Assembly: GCA_028023455.1 (NCBI GenBank)
Contig: JAQFVV010000013.1
Span: 7,656,411 to 7,720,410, forward strand
Direction: 5' to 3'
DNA: 64,000 nt
Source of the DNA: Epiperipatus broadwayi
Taxonomy: Eukaryota; Onychophora; Udeonychophora; Euonychophora; Peripatidae
Shown here piece by piece: positions 34,001 through 40,729 of the stretch. The notes beneath the pieces are model-generated. The model had not been told where the DNA came from. It ran no database searches and saw nothing but the letters and a program-made list of their open reading frames with translations. Position numbers and translations under genes: made by a program. The first letter of the stretch is position 1. Every line of letters starts with the position of its first letter.

Positions 34001-36866
34001 ACAAATTATAGCCCATTCAGCAAAGAAGAATTGGAAATTATATTTGGATAAAAAAGTTTCATCCATATTTATATGAACAATCTTTTTAAAACCATCATTG
34101 ACCACATATTTTTATCTGATGGATGTCAGCCCCCACATGCTCTATTGGCACAATATTTTATCAGCATAAGACTTTGAAGTAACATTAAAAACAAAGTTCT
34201 ACTCAGTATGAATGACACTAAAACTATGATAATTATATTTCACAAAAATTAAACAGCAAAACTGTGGCAGAGTGGATAAATTAAACAAAACCTTCATGAC
34301 ATGGATTTGTAAAAGATGGCTGTTTCAAAATCTGAAAATTCTATCACTTTCATTTTGGAATAATCAAAGAACAGCTATTGATCTTGAAAGGATATATTCT
34401 AGTGGAAAATAGAATAGTAGTTCAAAATAACTTTTAAAATAATATACTAGGGACACCCTGATAACATTCTTGCCAAAGCATTGACCAACAGATATATGGT
34501 GGTGGAAAATTGATGGATATTAAAAAAAAATATTAAAAGATATGAAATATGCCAAAATAGAGCAAACCTGCCAAAAAAGGTTTGATATCATGGCTTTTAG
34601 TAGTCAGACTACAGCAAAGAATATACATGAATCACACAGGTCCCATAAATTGGCCAACTTTTTCTAGTTGTTATTGATACAAATTCCAAATGGACTGAGC
34701 ATTAGATAGAAAAGCAAATAGGATTAGCAGGAATCATTAAGAAAAGAAAGGTTTGCTTATCGTGGGTTTCCTGAAATAATGGTGACTGCTAATAGCTCTG
34801 CTTTTGTATCTAGAATTGTTAAAGACTTCATGAAAGGAGGAGTTATTATACAAATAAAAACACCTCTATATCATCCAGACTCTAACAGTTTGGCTGAAAA
34901 AGCAATATCTAAAAATAATCTTAAATCAAGTTATGTGACTTAAATGAAACATCATGTACGGTCATGCTACATAATAGCCAACACTATCATTTACAACAGG
35001 CCAGATCATCAGCTGAATTATTGATTGTTAGAAAGGATAACGCTTGTTAGAAAGGATAACGCTTGCACTTTTACTTTCTGATGAAGGTAGTAATCAAAAT
35101 AACCCAAAATACAATTCTAATAAAAAAGCAAAATATGCAATAAAAGATAAAAATTGGAATTAGAAAGTTTATTGATAAAATAGACAAAAGGTAGCAAAAC
35201 TCAGTTTCCATCTAAACAGGAAATAAAAGTGAAAATGGAAAATAATTGTGCCACAGGGAGATATATAAATCATTTGAGGCAATGCAGTAATATTGGTATC
35301 ATACAAAAAAAAAATTAAAATTAAAGCAGCAGTATTATTGTCAGTGATATCATGCAGAACCCAGAAAGAGATAAAAAGTCATAAGCAAAAAAGTTAGAAG
35401 CTGAATCAGAAGTTTCTAAAAATGAAGAACCTGCAAAAAATCTACAAAAACTCTGCAAGCTCAGAAGAGTAATAAACAAGAAAAATCCCAAGTTCTGGAG
35501 TAATGGGGAAATAGATGTAATGTGTGCAATAAGATTTGGTTAATATATTTTTAGTCGCAGACTTTTTAAAAGACTGTTACATTTATGCACTGTATATTTC
35601 ATTATTTTGAAATATTTTAAAGTGTGCTCATTCAAATTCTCAGACAGACACAATTAAAGTAATTAACCTGTGGTCAGAGGTTAATAATTGAATGATTAGC
35701 TGTGTTATTTTTTTTTTAAAAAAAAAAAACTAACTCCCATTAGTTAATTATTTACTCCAGATACTTGGAAAGATAGTAAATCTGAAAGGGCAAAGACTTA
35801 TATAAGCAGCTCATACATCTGGATATCCACTAGCTATAGATAACCAAGAGTATGTAAGGAAGAATTTACAGGTCATACAGATCTTTATTTTTGTAAGCTT
35901 GCAGGTTATTGTCTATATTAATAATTTGTATATATATATATTCGTGTTACCCGTGTGTTGAAATAGTTTTTTATTCTTAATATTAAAATAAATGTTTGGA
36001 ACTATTCCAACGTTAGGTACTTTTTTCGTTCCCACATTCCTGTACATGTCTAGTCAGGGAATAAATTTCAGCAAAGTACTTAGGTTAGTCCATCATACAT
36101 AACAATTAGTCAATTTAAATATTCTACCTTATTTATTAATTTCAATTTATTTCCCTTTAAATTTTAGTTTATCTCAGTACTTTTATTTTGCATTAGTTTT
36201 CACGATTTGTAACATTAAAATCATAATTGCTCTCGATTAATTGTCTACTTTCCATGATTGTAGTACTTTGACAGAAAGGTTGTGAATATTTTTAGAAAAA
36301 TATGCAGCAATCAAATTTGCAATTTCTAAAAAAAAAAAAAATTATTACTATAACACACAGTGCATATCTTATATTAAATTAGAATAAAATTGAATACCAC
36401 TAATGTAAAAGCTAATGGCTTTCTCAGAGTCACAATCCCATCCGAAAAACTAGATTTTGGGATATTGTTGGGAAGCAATTTGATGCGTTTTACCGTTAAT
36501 TCTTTCTCGTCAGGCACTGGTCTCTTACCAAAATTTTGTCTTATATACTGTTTGAATAAAAACCTACAGAAATCAAAAGTATTTATTTTAATAATGTTGG
36601 ACTTTTTATAAAATAAAATAAAATGTTTTAAAGTAATCTGAAAATATAGTTATATTTTTTGTCTAATAAATATTTTCAATCAAGATCAAAATATTTTATT
36701 TAAAGAAATATTCACATAAAATATTTTGCAAATGAGAAAATACAAATAACATATTTATTAATATTGCTTTAAAATATAAACTAAACTTTGTAAAAATCCT
36801 GTATAAATACCTTTCATTAGGAAACTGACACGAAAACTTTAAAAACTTAGCTTTGGACAGCGCCAT
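15950..36866 (-). CDS. PARL: PARL (presenilin-associated rhomboid-like) mitochondrial intramembrane protease, 5' four exons; gene continues past the left edge
   Basis: PARL is a rhomboid serine protease of the mitochondrial inner membrane that cleaves PINK1, PGAM5 and other membrane-anchored substrates. Four minus-strand exons, join(36811..36866, 36398..36563, 23879..24016, 15950..16094), all with GT donors and AG acceptors, splice in phase into about 168 residues. The protein begins MALSKAKFLKFSCQFPNE, a basic, presequence-like start. It continues with LRKPLAFTLV then ITSCSFVGAAIWQYENV, which aligns with the first membrane helix of vertebrate PARL (LIKPLFFTVGFTGCAF, AAIWQYE). Next come YWRSLSEGQRVV and the next membrane helix ending LLLWRIP, then MIKYFSSNPAA, matching human MIRYFTSNPAS. 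The rhomboid core with the catalytic Ser and His is not in the window; the last donor (AAGTAAGA) leaves phase 1. Introns are 247 bp, 12.4 kb, 7.8 kb and more than 15.9 kb. Identity is by recalled family sequence, not a search, but is very likely. Confidence 0.93.
16389..16480. repeat. Near-perfect hairpin palindrome (MITE-like)
   Basis: CCATAAATCAT at 16407 is inverted as ATGATTTATGG ending at 16469. The arms stay paired inward (ACTACAG / CTGTAGT, ATTATT / AATAAT), giving about 29 bp per arm with a few mismatches around the loop CATAA. Outer matches (AATATTC / GAATATT) suggest a ~90-bp element. Confidence 0.65.
17503..18000. mobile_element. Foldback element copy 2
   Basis: Same family as 7393-7915: the shared core runs from AACAAGCTTTGAAAATATCC through GGTGCCAGGATATTCA to GCCATATGGGACTGAACTA. 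A 52-bp direct repeat (CACATGACTTAATTTAATAA to TATATAGAGCT) lies at 17513-17564 and 17890-17941. The segment GAGGATATTCTCAAAGCTTG at 17944-17963 is the inverse of the left arm at about 17578-17598. Confidence 0.75.
18440..18700. mobile_element. Divergent partial foldback copy 3
   Basis: The core motifs CCCCAAACTGGTTTC, CATCAGCGAG, GGATATTCAAACACTAGATC and AAGGCCAGCACT place it in the same family as copies 1, 2 and 4, but it lacks the middle (GCCATATGGG block). It ends with AAAGTCATGTGATGTATGAC, like the outer arm of copy 1. Confidence 0.6.
19110..19204. repeat. 48-bp tandem duplication
   Basis: The unit beginning ACCCTCAGATCAGCTGATTT is repeated from 19158. Each unit also contains internal copies of AGCTGATTT and ends CTCATCAGTGA, a motif resembling the CATCAG(C/T)GAG of the foldback family. 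Confidence 0.85.
20460..21045. repeat. Diverged direct repeat, two ~290-bp units
   Basis: Unit 1 (about 20460-20700) and unit 2 (about 20760-21045) share CTCATGCATAA / CTCACATGCATAA, TATGTTTTCTATTAA, AAATATTTACACTATTAT, TATTAATAACTA and TTCTTACATTGTTTATT-like ends. Non-coding; probably an old transposon or segmental duplication. Confidence 0.55.
21781..21866. other. Isolated GC-rich segment with small hairpins
   Basis: An ~85-bp GC-rich patch sits in sequence that is otherwise over 80% A+T. It contains stem-loops (GAAGCAC TTTT GTGCCTC) and is bracketed by TAATTATCT (21777) and AGATAATTA (21862-21870), an inverted 9-mer. It resembles the body of a small inverted-repeat element, but I cannot place it. 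Confidence 0.4.
22645..22680 (+). repeat. (TG)n then (TA)n microsatellite
   Basis: TGTGTGTGTG... followed by GGGTATATATATATA, immediately left of the 445-bp MITE target duplication. Confidence 0.85.
22688..23132. mobile_element. 445-bp inverted-repeat DNA transposon (MITE) with 8-bp target duplication
   Basis: Long inverted arms (about 22688-22860 and 22965-23132) begin GGT(T/A)CT(T/G)TCTTATTTT and include CTGCCACTGCTAGAGACGTC, the CTAGATGGCGCTGT block and GCCATGTGGCCAAAAGCAGA. The flanking 8-mer GTGGAAAT occurs immediately left (22680-22687) and right (23133-23140), a perfect target-site duplication. It is much richer in GC and CpG than its surroundings. Eight-base duplications suit hAT or Merlin-type transposases; the GG start of the termini is not typical of hAT. 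The open frames inside are by-products of the arms. Confidence 0.88.
23141..23878. other. Intronic gap between the MITE and PARL exon 3
   Basis: No gene or repeat seen. The right end is the PARL exon 3 donor (AC at 23877-23878 on the plus strand). Confidence 0.55.
23879..24016 (-). CDS. PARL: PARL coding exon 3
   Basis: 138 bp, phase 0 to phase 0, 46 residues. Acceptor ATATTTTAG|ATC, donor CAGAAG|GTAAAA. It opens ITSCSFVGAAIWQYENVRTR, matching the human PARL stretch FTGCAFGSAAIWQYESLKSR, which finishes the first transmembrane helix and enters the linker. The linker continues NENHFFRGKRGTLRQK and is more divergent, as it is across animals. Confidence 0.92.
24700..25210 (+). mobile_element. 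Degenerate 3' part of a non-LTR pol (relic)
   Basis: Broken plus-strand frames resemble the C-terminal tail of non-LTR pol proteins: an EGSRSKTINGEDKMKSYTIL-like segment where many elements have a G(R)RSRGRQ..W motif, then QDRQMHWTEVMTVTINVSQ followed by a Lys/Arg-rich end. No frame is intact and the family cannot be assigned. Confidence 0.35.
26128..26300. mobile_element. Inverted-repeat MITE, ~170 bp
   Basis: Arms: TTAATTCATTGCAACTGTTT followed by ATAATTATAATTGTATAG and CCAGCTACA on the left; TGTAGCTGG, CTATTCAATTATAATTTT and AAACAGTTGGAATGAGTTAC on the right. AAATGAC/GTCATTT closes the stem. Outer ends match more weakly. Confidence 0.7.
26669..27027. mobile_element. Inverted-repeat MITE, ~360 bp
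   Basis: The left arm (about 26669-26772: TATATTAATAAAAA, AATAAAGTGGAAATAT, ATATAATTAACAATAATAAA) is inverted on the right (about 26928-27027: TTTATTATTGTTAATTATAA, ATTTCCACTTTATT, TATTAATATAAAA). The loop of ~155 bp is non-coding. Extremely A+T-rich. Confidence 0.65.
27030..29080. other. PARL intron 2 segment without recognised features
   Basis: A+T-rich with homopolymer A runs. The minus ORF at 28090-28272 is a poly-A/T artefact (Phe/Leu-rich). Confidence 0.55.
29080..29640. other. CpG-retaining island with a long hairpin inside PARL intron 2
   Basis: This stretch has CpG sites at a density well above the flanks (29086-29210, 29348-29390, 29535-29577) and no transposon similarity that I can see. 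A minus-strand frame (29122-29376) is open but shows no family. It also contains the hairpin at 29354-29396. A regulatory element, a nested non-coding transcript or a young unclassified insertion are all possible. Confidence 0.3.
29354..29396. repeat. Perfect 12-bp inverted repeat forming a stable hairpin
   Basis: AAAGTACATCGG (29354-29365) is matched exactly by CCGATGTACTTT (29385-29396). The intervening AAAAAA and TTTTTT extend the stem by six A-T pairs past one bulged A, leaving the loop TACAAC. Two CpGs sit in the stem. Confidence 0.75.
30689..31034. repeat. Pair of ~95-bp direct repeats
   Basis: 30689-30784 and 30947-31034 share TATGGTG(A/G)(A/G)TTGTCTAATC, AAGCTAGAAGAAAAT, AGATTCTG(A/G)AAATGAACTA and CAATCA. 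They lie just outside the left LTR of the Gypsy relic and may be an older repeat it landed beside. Confidence 0.6.
31058..31612 (+). repeat. Left LTR of the Gypsy relic
   Basis: Aligns along its length with 35521-36008: shared start TG(T)(A/G)TGCAAT, AATATATTTTTAG, CCCATTAGTTAA, ACTTGGAAAG, TACAGGTC, GTGTTA/TGTTATCC(A/C)(T/G)GTGT and final AATAAATGTTT(A/G)GAAC. It is about 65 bp longer than the right copy because of indels. Confidence 0.7.
33160..33480 (+). pseudogene. Gypsy reverse transcriptase remnant
   Basis: Reads SPIVIITKSDSSLCIYDDYH then VIVNKDLYKNTY, the standard start of Gypsy RT (SPIV-PKKDGS-R-C-DYR--N). It continues YESSILQIPLDKKNQQMS, a stop, and after a frameshift YPLGLPLLQMF, where intact elements have LPFG--APA-FQ. 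The YxDD region beyond is not recognisable. Confidence 0.75.
33843..34076 (+). pseudogene. Gypsy RNase H remnant
   Basis: 77 open codons. LQIHYDSHVEVLLTTDAFKY then EIGAVISHQ corresponds to the Gypsy RNase H start (HYD--PL-L--DAS-YGIGAVLSH), with the first catalytic Asp kept. VAFTSHIMSRLKQIIAHSAK corresponds to the (I/V)A(F/Y)-SR-L---E--Y---EKE segment, with the Glu residues lost. Confidence 0.75.
34560..34960 (+). pseudogene. Gypsy integrase core remnant
   Basis: The first part reads MNHTGPINWP... near 34627, in the position of the D-x-GP integrase motif. The later frame reads AYRGFPEIMVTANSSAF, then SRIVKDFMKGGVIIQIKTPL and YHPDSNSLAEKAI, matching GIPE-LVSDNG-QF----F--FM---GI-H----PYHP-SNG-AER. 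The second catalytic Asp of the DNG motif is replaced (ANS), so it is inactive. Confidence 0.7.
35022..35062 (+). repeat. Short 20-bp tandem duplication
   Basis: GTTAGAAAGGATAACGCTT is repeated twice in a row inside the Gypsy relic; likely replication slippage. Confidence 0.8.
35521..36008 (+). repeat. Right LTR of the Gypsy relic
   Basis: Diverged partner of 31058-31612. It is preceded by a purine-rich stretch (about 35503-35515), as expected of a polypurine tract used for plus-strand priming. Confidence 0.7.
36398..36563 (-). CDS. PARL: PARL coding exon 2
   Basis: 166 bp. The acceptor TTTCTGTAG|G is preceded by a 247-bp intron and the donor is GTG|GTATTC. It encodes 55 residues, beginning FLFKQYIRQNFGKRP (compare human FNFFIQQKCGFRKAP) and ending TLRKPLAFTLV (compare human SLIKPLFFTVG), the first half of the extra N-terminal membrane helix typical of PARL. 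The exon retains CpG sites while its surroundings are A+T-rich. It has no in-frame ATG, so a search for ATG-started ORFs would miss it. Confidence 0.88.
36811..36866 (-). CDS. PARL: PARL coding exon 1 (start codon)
   Basis: The ATG is at 36866-36864 and is followed by 18 codons (MALSKAKFLKFSCQFPNE) plus AG before the donor AAAG|GTATTT. The AG joins the first G of exon 2 to make Arg. An upstream ATG at 36874 is out of frame. The 5' untranslated part of this exon lies between here and roughly 36915. The short basic and hydrophobic start suits a mitochondrial targeting sequence, as expected for PARL. Confidence 0.85.
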
Positions 36867-36935
36867 ATTCTCATGGCACGTGACCAATCAGAGTCGAAGG
36901 TTATAACGCATGTCTTATATAAGCGATTTAATAAT
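36867..36935. promoter_or_regulatory. Compact bidirectional promoter between PARL (-) and the plus-strand gene
   Basis: Between the PARL ATG (36866) and the likely plus-strand ATG (36936) lie only 69 bp. They contain a perfect palindromic E-box CACGTG (36877-36882), an NF-Y type CCAAT box GACCAATCAG (36882-36891) and a palindromic TATA-like CTTATATAAG (36914-36923). CpG sites are more frequent here than in the surrounding introns. For PARL, the TATA-like site is about 50 bp upstream of the ATG, which suits a short 5' leader. That the elements are functional is inference. Confidence 0.6.
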
Positions 36936-37094
36936 ATGGTGGACACGTCCTCAAATACAGATCCTAAAATAATAATAGAAAAACTTAATGCTTGGGAAAG
37001 TAAAAGTAATCCAAAAGCACCATTGTCAGAAAAACAGAATGATAGTATAGTAGAATTAACAAAGTGGGCAAATCGAAGGCCCTTGCCAATTGAG
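36873..37094 (+). CDS. First coding exon of an unrecognised plus-strand host gene
   Basis: The exon is open from 36873 and ends in frame at the donor GAG|GTAAAT (phase 0). Two in-frame starts exist. 36873 would put promoter motifs (E-box, CCAAT) inside the coding region. 36936 (MVDTSSNTDPK) leaves them outside and is preferred. From 36936 it encodes 53 residues: polar, then LNAWESKSNPKAPLSEK, then ELTKWANRRPLPIE. Residue use and CpG retention look like host coding sequence, not transposon. I see no signal peptide, membrane segment or motif I can name. It joins in phase to 59047-59181. It is divergently paired with PARL, so the two are probably co-expressed housekeeping genes. Confidence 0.7.
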
Positions 37095-38694
37095 GTAAAT
37101 TTTTTTTTTCGGAAAATTAGTAATATTTTTAGAAAGAACTTATTGTTACTATAAACTAGAATTCAAATTATTTAATTTTCTAAAACACCATCATTTTATG
37201 TATGCGACATGTAATGTGGAGCAGTCATGGTACAGTTCTTTGAAAAACTTGTGTTATCGCTTATTCTTTTAATTAAGAATATGTATGTTTGTCTTGTAAT
37301 AATATGTTAGGTTATTTCCATCAGTTAATTTTATTGTAAATATTTTTAGAAAAATTCTGACATTATTTATACTTTTTAAAATATTTTAACAAGTTACATG
37401 CTAACTGTGTGATATTATTAGCAGTTGAATGTATTTGGAAAATTATAAAATTTGATTTTTTTAAAAAAAACAACAACTAGCGAATGGCTATAGTACATCA
37501 TATAATAACAAATAAAATACTGTCATTATAAATTTCAGGCAATCATATGTTTATTATATATGTTCAGAGATCCATTATTTTGAAACAGTCTCAATCAATT
37601 CATTTAATATAAAATCCTTAGCATGTACTTTATCGATATGGCAAAATATGTATTAACTAGTGTTGAATAATGTCAAGATTTTATGCTGGTAAGATATTGT
37701 CCTAGAATAAATATAATTTACGGATTAAATTGTTGCATTATAACTTTGAATTTATGTGTATATACAGCAGATTTTTTTTTAAAATATTAATAATCCGCAA
37801 GATTTAAAAAATTTGAATTACATTTTTGTACCTATTTTATTAAATGTATAAAATAATTGAAACACCCTATAGCTATATTATTCCAGTTACACTCCCTCTT
37901 TAAATAAAGAAAACTCACATTTTAGCACTACACTGAAAAGGAAATCATCTTCAGAGTATATGTAAAGATCTAATATATGTTAAAACTCAAGTTAATTTAA
38001 ATGAAGTGTAAATTTAAGAAAGCAAAGAACTTACATTGCAAATAAACAAACTTGTTTAATTTTTAAATATACTTAGAAAGATTATACATTAGGCATTTTT
38101 ATTCCCCAAACTCAAATATAAGAAAGAGAAATGATATAGATAAGGAGTGTTTCAAATATTTTACATTGAGTTTACTTAGCATTATGCATTGTTTCTCTTT
38201 TTTACTAAATATATGTATAATGTTTCAAATTTATAAAATTTCAATTACTGCTATATTTTTAAAATATTGCAGACTTTTTTTCATATAAAAATCTAATGTT
38301 ATATTTTGCAGATATAAAAATAATTTTTCAAAAATACATTGGAAGCATTTTTTTTAACATATGTGCAATTTATAAATTGTCATCAAAATTTTAGATTTCA
38401 TACTCATTTTTTGTACTGATGTACCTGATCATTTATATTAAATTTTATGTTCAGTTGAATCTTTAAACACTGCTCCAACATCATGAAAGTGTAGTGGGTT
38501 AATTAATCGATAAATTTAAGATTATTTAGATTTGGAAAAGTGATTTATTGTAATATTGTGTAATTTATAAATTCAGAGTGTAATCTAAAACCTCTTATTA
38601 CTTTTCAGTAATACTACAACTTTTGTATTATTTGTCTTCAATTTTTTATTTGATTTTGAGAAAATGAAAAAAAGGTGGGGAATAAAGAAAAATT

Positions 38695-38708
38695 GGGGGG
38701 GGGGGGGG
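38695..38708 (+). repeat. Poly-G tract, 14 bases
   Basis: An uninterrupted run of 14 G in about 80% A+T sequence, preceded by the A/G-rich GAAAATGAAAAAAAGGTGGG. Confidence 0.9.
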
Positions 38709-39892
38709 TAAATTGTAAGTTTTCAAAGCTTATTTTGATTTCTCATAATAGTATTTAATATTGACATATAAATTAATTTATAAATTAAAAATATAATTTC
38801 AAACAACCTTTTATTACTTATAACTGACAGATTGCTTTGAGATTTTTATTATTCTTATTTGTTTTTTAATTTCTTCTTTGGATTTTGAAAAAATCGGAGA
38901 TTAAAATGCAGCCAATTGTATCTTTAACTTTCATGAAATTTTTATTACTATATTTTAATTAATATTCCAAATATAATATATACGTTATTGATTGTATAAT
39001 ATCATCCCTAAAATAAAATAGCCAATAATACTAAAGACCAAAAATGTCATCTACAATTTTTTTATTTTTCATCTAAGAAAAAAAAAATTTTCTTTTTTTT
39101 TTTGTTATTCAATACAAATTACAATTCAAATAAAGATGAATTGGCTTTCTTTGAAACAACAACAAAATAAAAAAGTATTCTAATGAAAATTGTTTCTTTT
39201 GATTATTGCCATCTTTTTTATTTTTTATTTTTACTTAACAAAATTCTTCCATAGCGTAAGCTTGTGGTTAAAACACCTGCAGAGGTCCCTACTATCGCAT
39301 TTTATACGCATATTATCAAGATTATAGCCTAATATTAACAAAATTTAGAAAAATTACTGCCACTTCATATGGCACGAATAATTTGCCATCCTCAATGTGG
39401 ACAAAGCAAAATTGCTCTTAACTGCCCCTTAGATTTTTTTTTTCTTTTCTCCATCATAGTTTTATATTTACATTTCTTTATCAAATAAAAACCATTTTAA
39501 CAACACAAATAAAAACCTCAAAGTATATTTTTAAATTAATTTTTACAAAAAAGTTTTTATTGCAACATGCAAAAATGTTTCATTTTTATTTATTATTTTG
39601 TGTATATAAAGTATGCTGAATCTTAAATTTATTGATTAGAAAATTCAATATTATTTCATGACATTAATGTAATGTTTTAAATAATTAAACATAAAGTGTA
39701 ATATAGATGTCCAAGTACATCTGTAACCATTTTTCATAAAGTACTTATTATTTGCCAAAACAAGTAAAGTTTTTATTATATTATTAAAAGATAAATCTAT
39801 AGAAAAAAATTTTGACAAAAAAGTTACTTTTTATCGTGATAGTTTTATTTTATCAAGACCATGACTGAAATAATAATTACAGATTTAAATGT

Positions 39893-39905
39893 GGGGGGGG
39901 GGGGG
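39893..39905 (+). repeat. Poly-G tract, 13 bases
   Basis: AAATGT followed by 13 G and TGTTATTG. Same type of tract as at 38695 and 58128. Confidence 0.9.
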
Positions 39906-40729
39906 TGTTATTGTAATAGGGCTCACATAATGCTTTTGATAATTATTTCACTTTTATAGAACTTATGTCATCTCTGATTCAAGAAATGTTTTTATTGGAA
40001 TACATAATGCATTTATTTTCTCCTTTCTTCATATTAATAAAATGATTATTTAAGTTATTAATGCTCTTGCCTTTAATATTTTCAATCTTTTGAGAGTTTT
40101 CTATTCTTCTATAGATAATTGTAACTGAAAGCTGATTCTTTTTAGAGCCCCTATCATTCGTATGATAGTCTTGTAAAGAGAATGAGGCAATTTTTTTTTT
40201 TTTTTAATGGCTGATATATGATTCACATTAATAGACTATTGCTGGATATATCTTCAGTATTGTGTAGTGTACATGTCTAATAATCAATTTTTTTCTTCCA
40301 TTTTTTTAAGAGTTTTATGCACCGGAAAGCTACTCCCATCAATGAGCCCAACTGCTCACCACAACGTAAAAAATTGAGAATTTTATATAGGTGCGTGAAT
40401 TAATAGTATAGCACAGTCAAAATTGTGAGTATAGAAAAAAATTTCATTGAATAAATGCATAAATATTTTTATATTGTAATGGTATTAAGTAGGAATAAAA
40501 TGGAGTTATGAAAATCATCCTCAGTCATTGTCTTAAAGCATACAAAGTTCCATGAATATGAGCAAAACATCAGCATTGTAAATAATTATAATAATAGTAA
40601 ACATAGAGATTTCATAAAAACAATCATCAAAATTTCATCTACATATATATATAATTGATCAAATAACTGGTCAAAAGGCTTCATTTGCTGGGTTCTTTCT
40701 TATAAAACCAAAAAATCTATTCTCTCTTT

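Larger units (their letters stand above)
31058..36008 (+). mobile_element. Decayed Gypsy-type LTR retrotransposon
   Basis: Two diverged LTRs (31058-31612 and 35521-36008) share TGT(A/G)TGCAAT(C/A)AGATTTG at the start, CCCATTAGTTAA(C/T)TATTTACT in the middle and TATTAAAATAAATGTTTGGAA-like ends. A purine-rich tract (GGGGAAATAGA) precedes the right LTR. Inside, in pol order on the plus strand, lie RT (33160-33480), RNase H (33843-34076) and integrase (34560-34960) remnants; the region before 33100 would be gag/protease but is too decayed to read. Many stops and frameshifts show it is old and dead. Confidence 0.8.
37095..40729. other. First part of the 22-kb intron, no gene supported
   Basis: Homopolymer-rich A+T sequence with two poly-G tracts. 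An exon-like block at 40311-40390 was considered and set aside (see rejected). Confidence 0.55.

Noticed and set aside
35930-36010. Possible second bidirectional promoter near the right LTR
   Set aside because: The TATA-like tracts there belong to the decayed LTR of the Gypsy relic.
40311-40390. Exon-like block on the plus strand (acceptor TTTTTTTAAG, open frame SFMHRKATPINEPNCSPQRK, donor AG|GTGCGT)
   Set aside because: Its 80-bp length would shift the frame between 37094 and 59047 and create a stop at the next exon, so it does not fit the host gene; no other partner exon was found.
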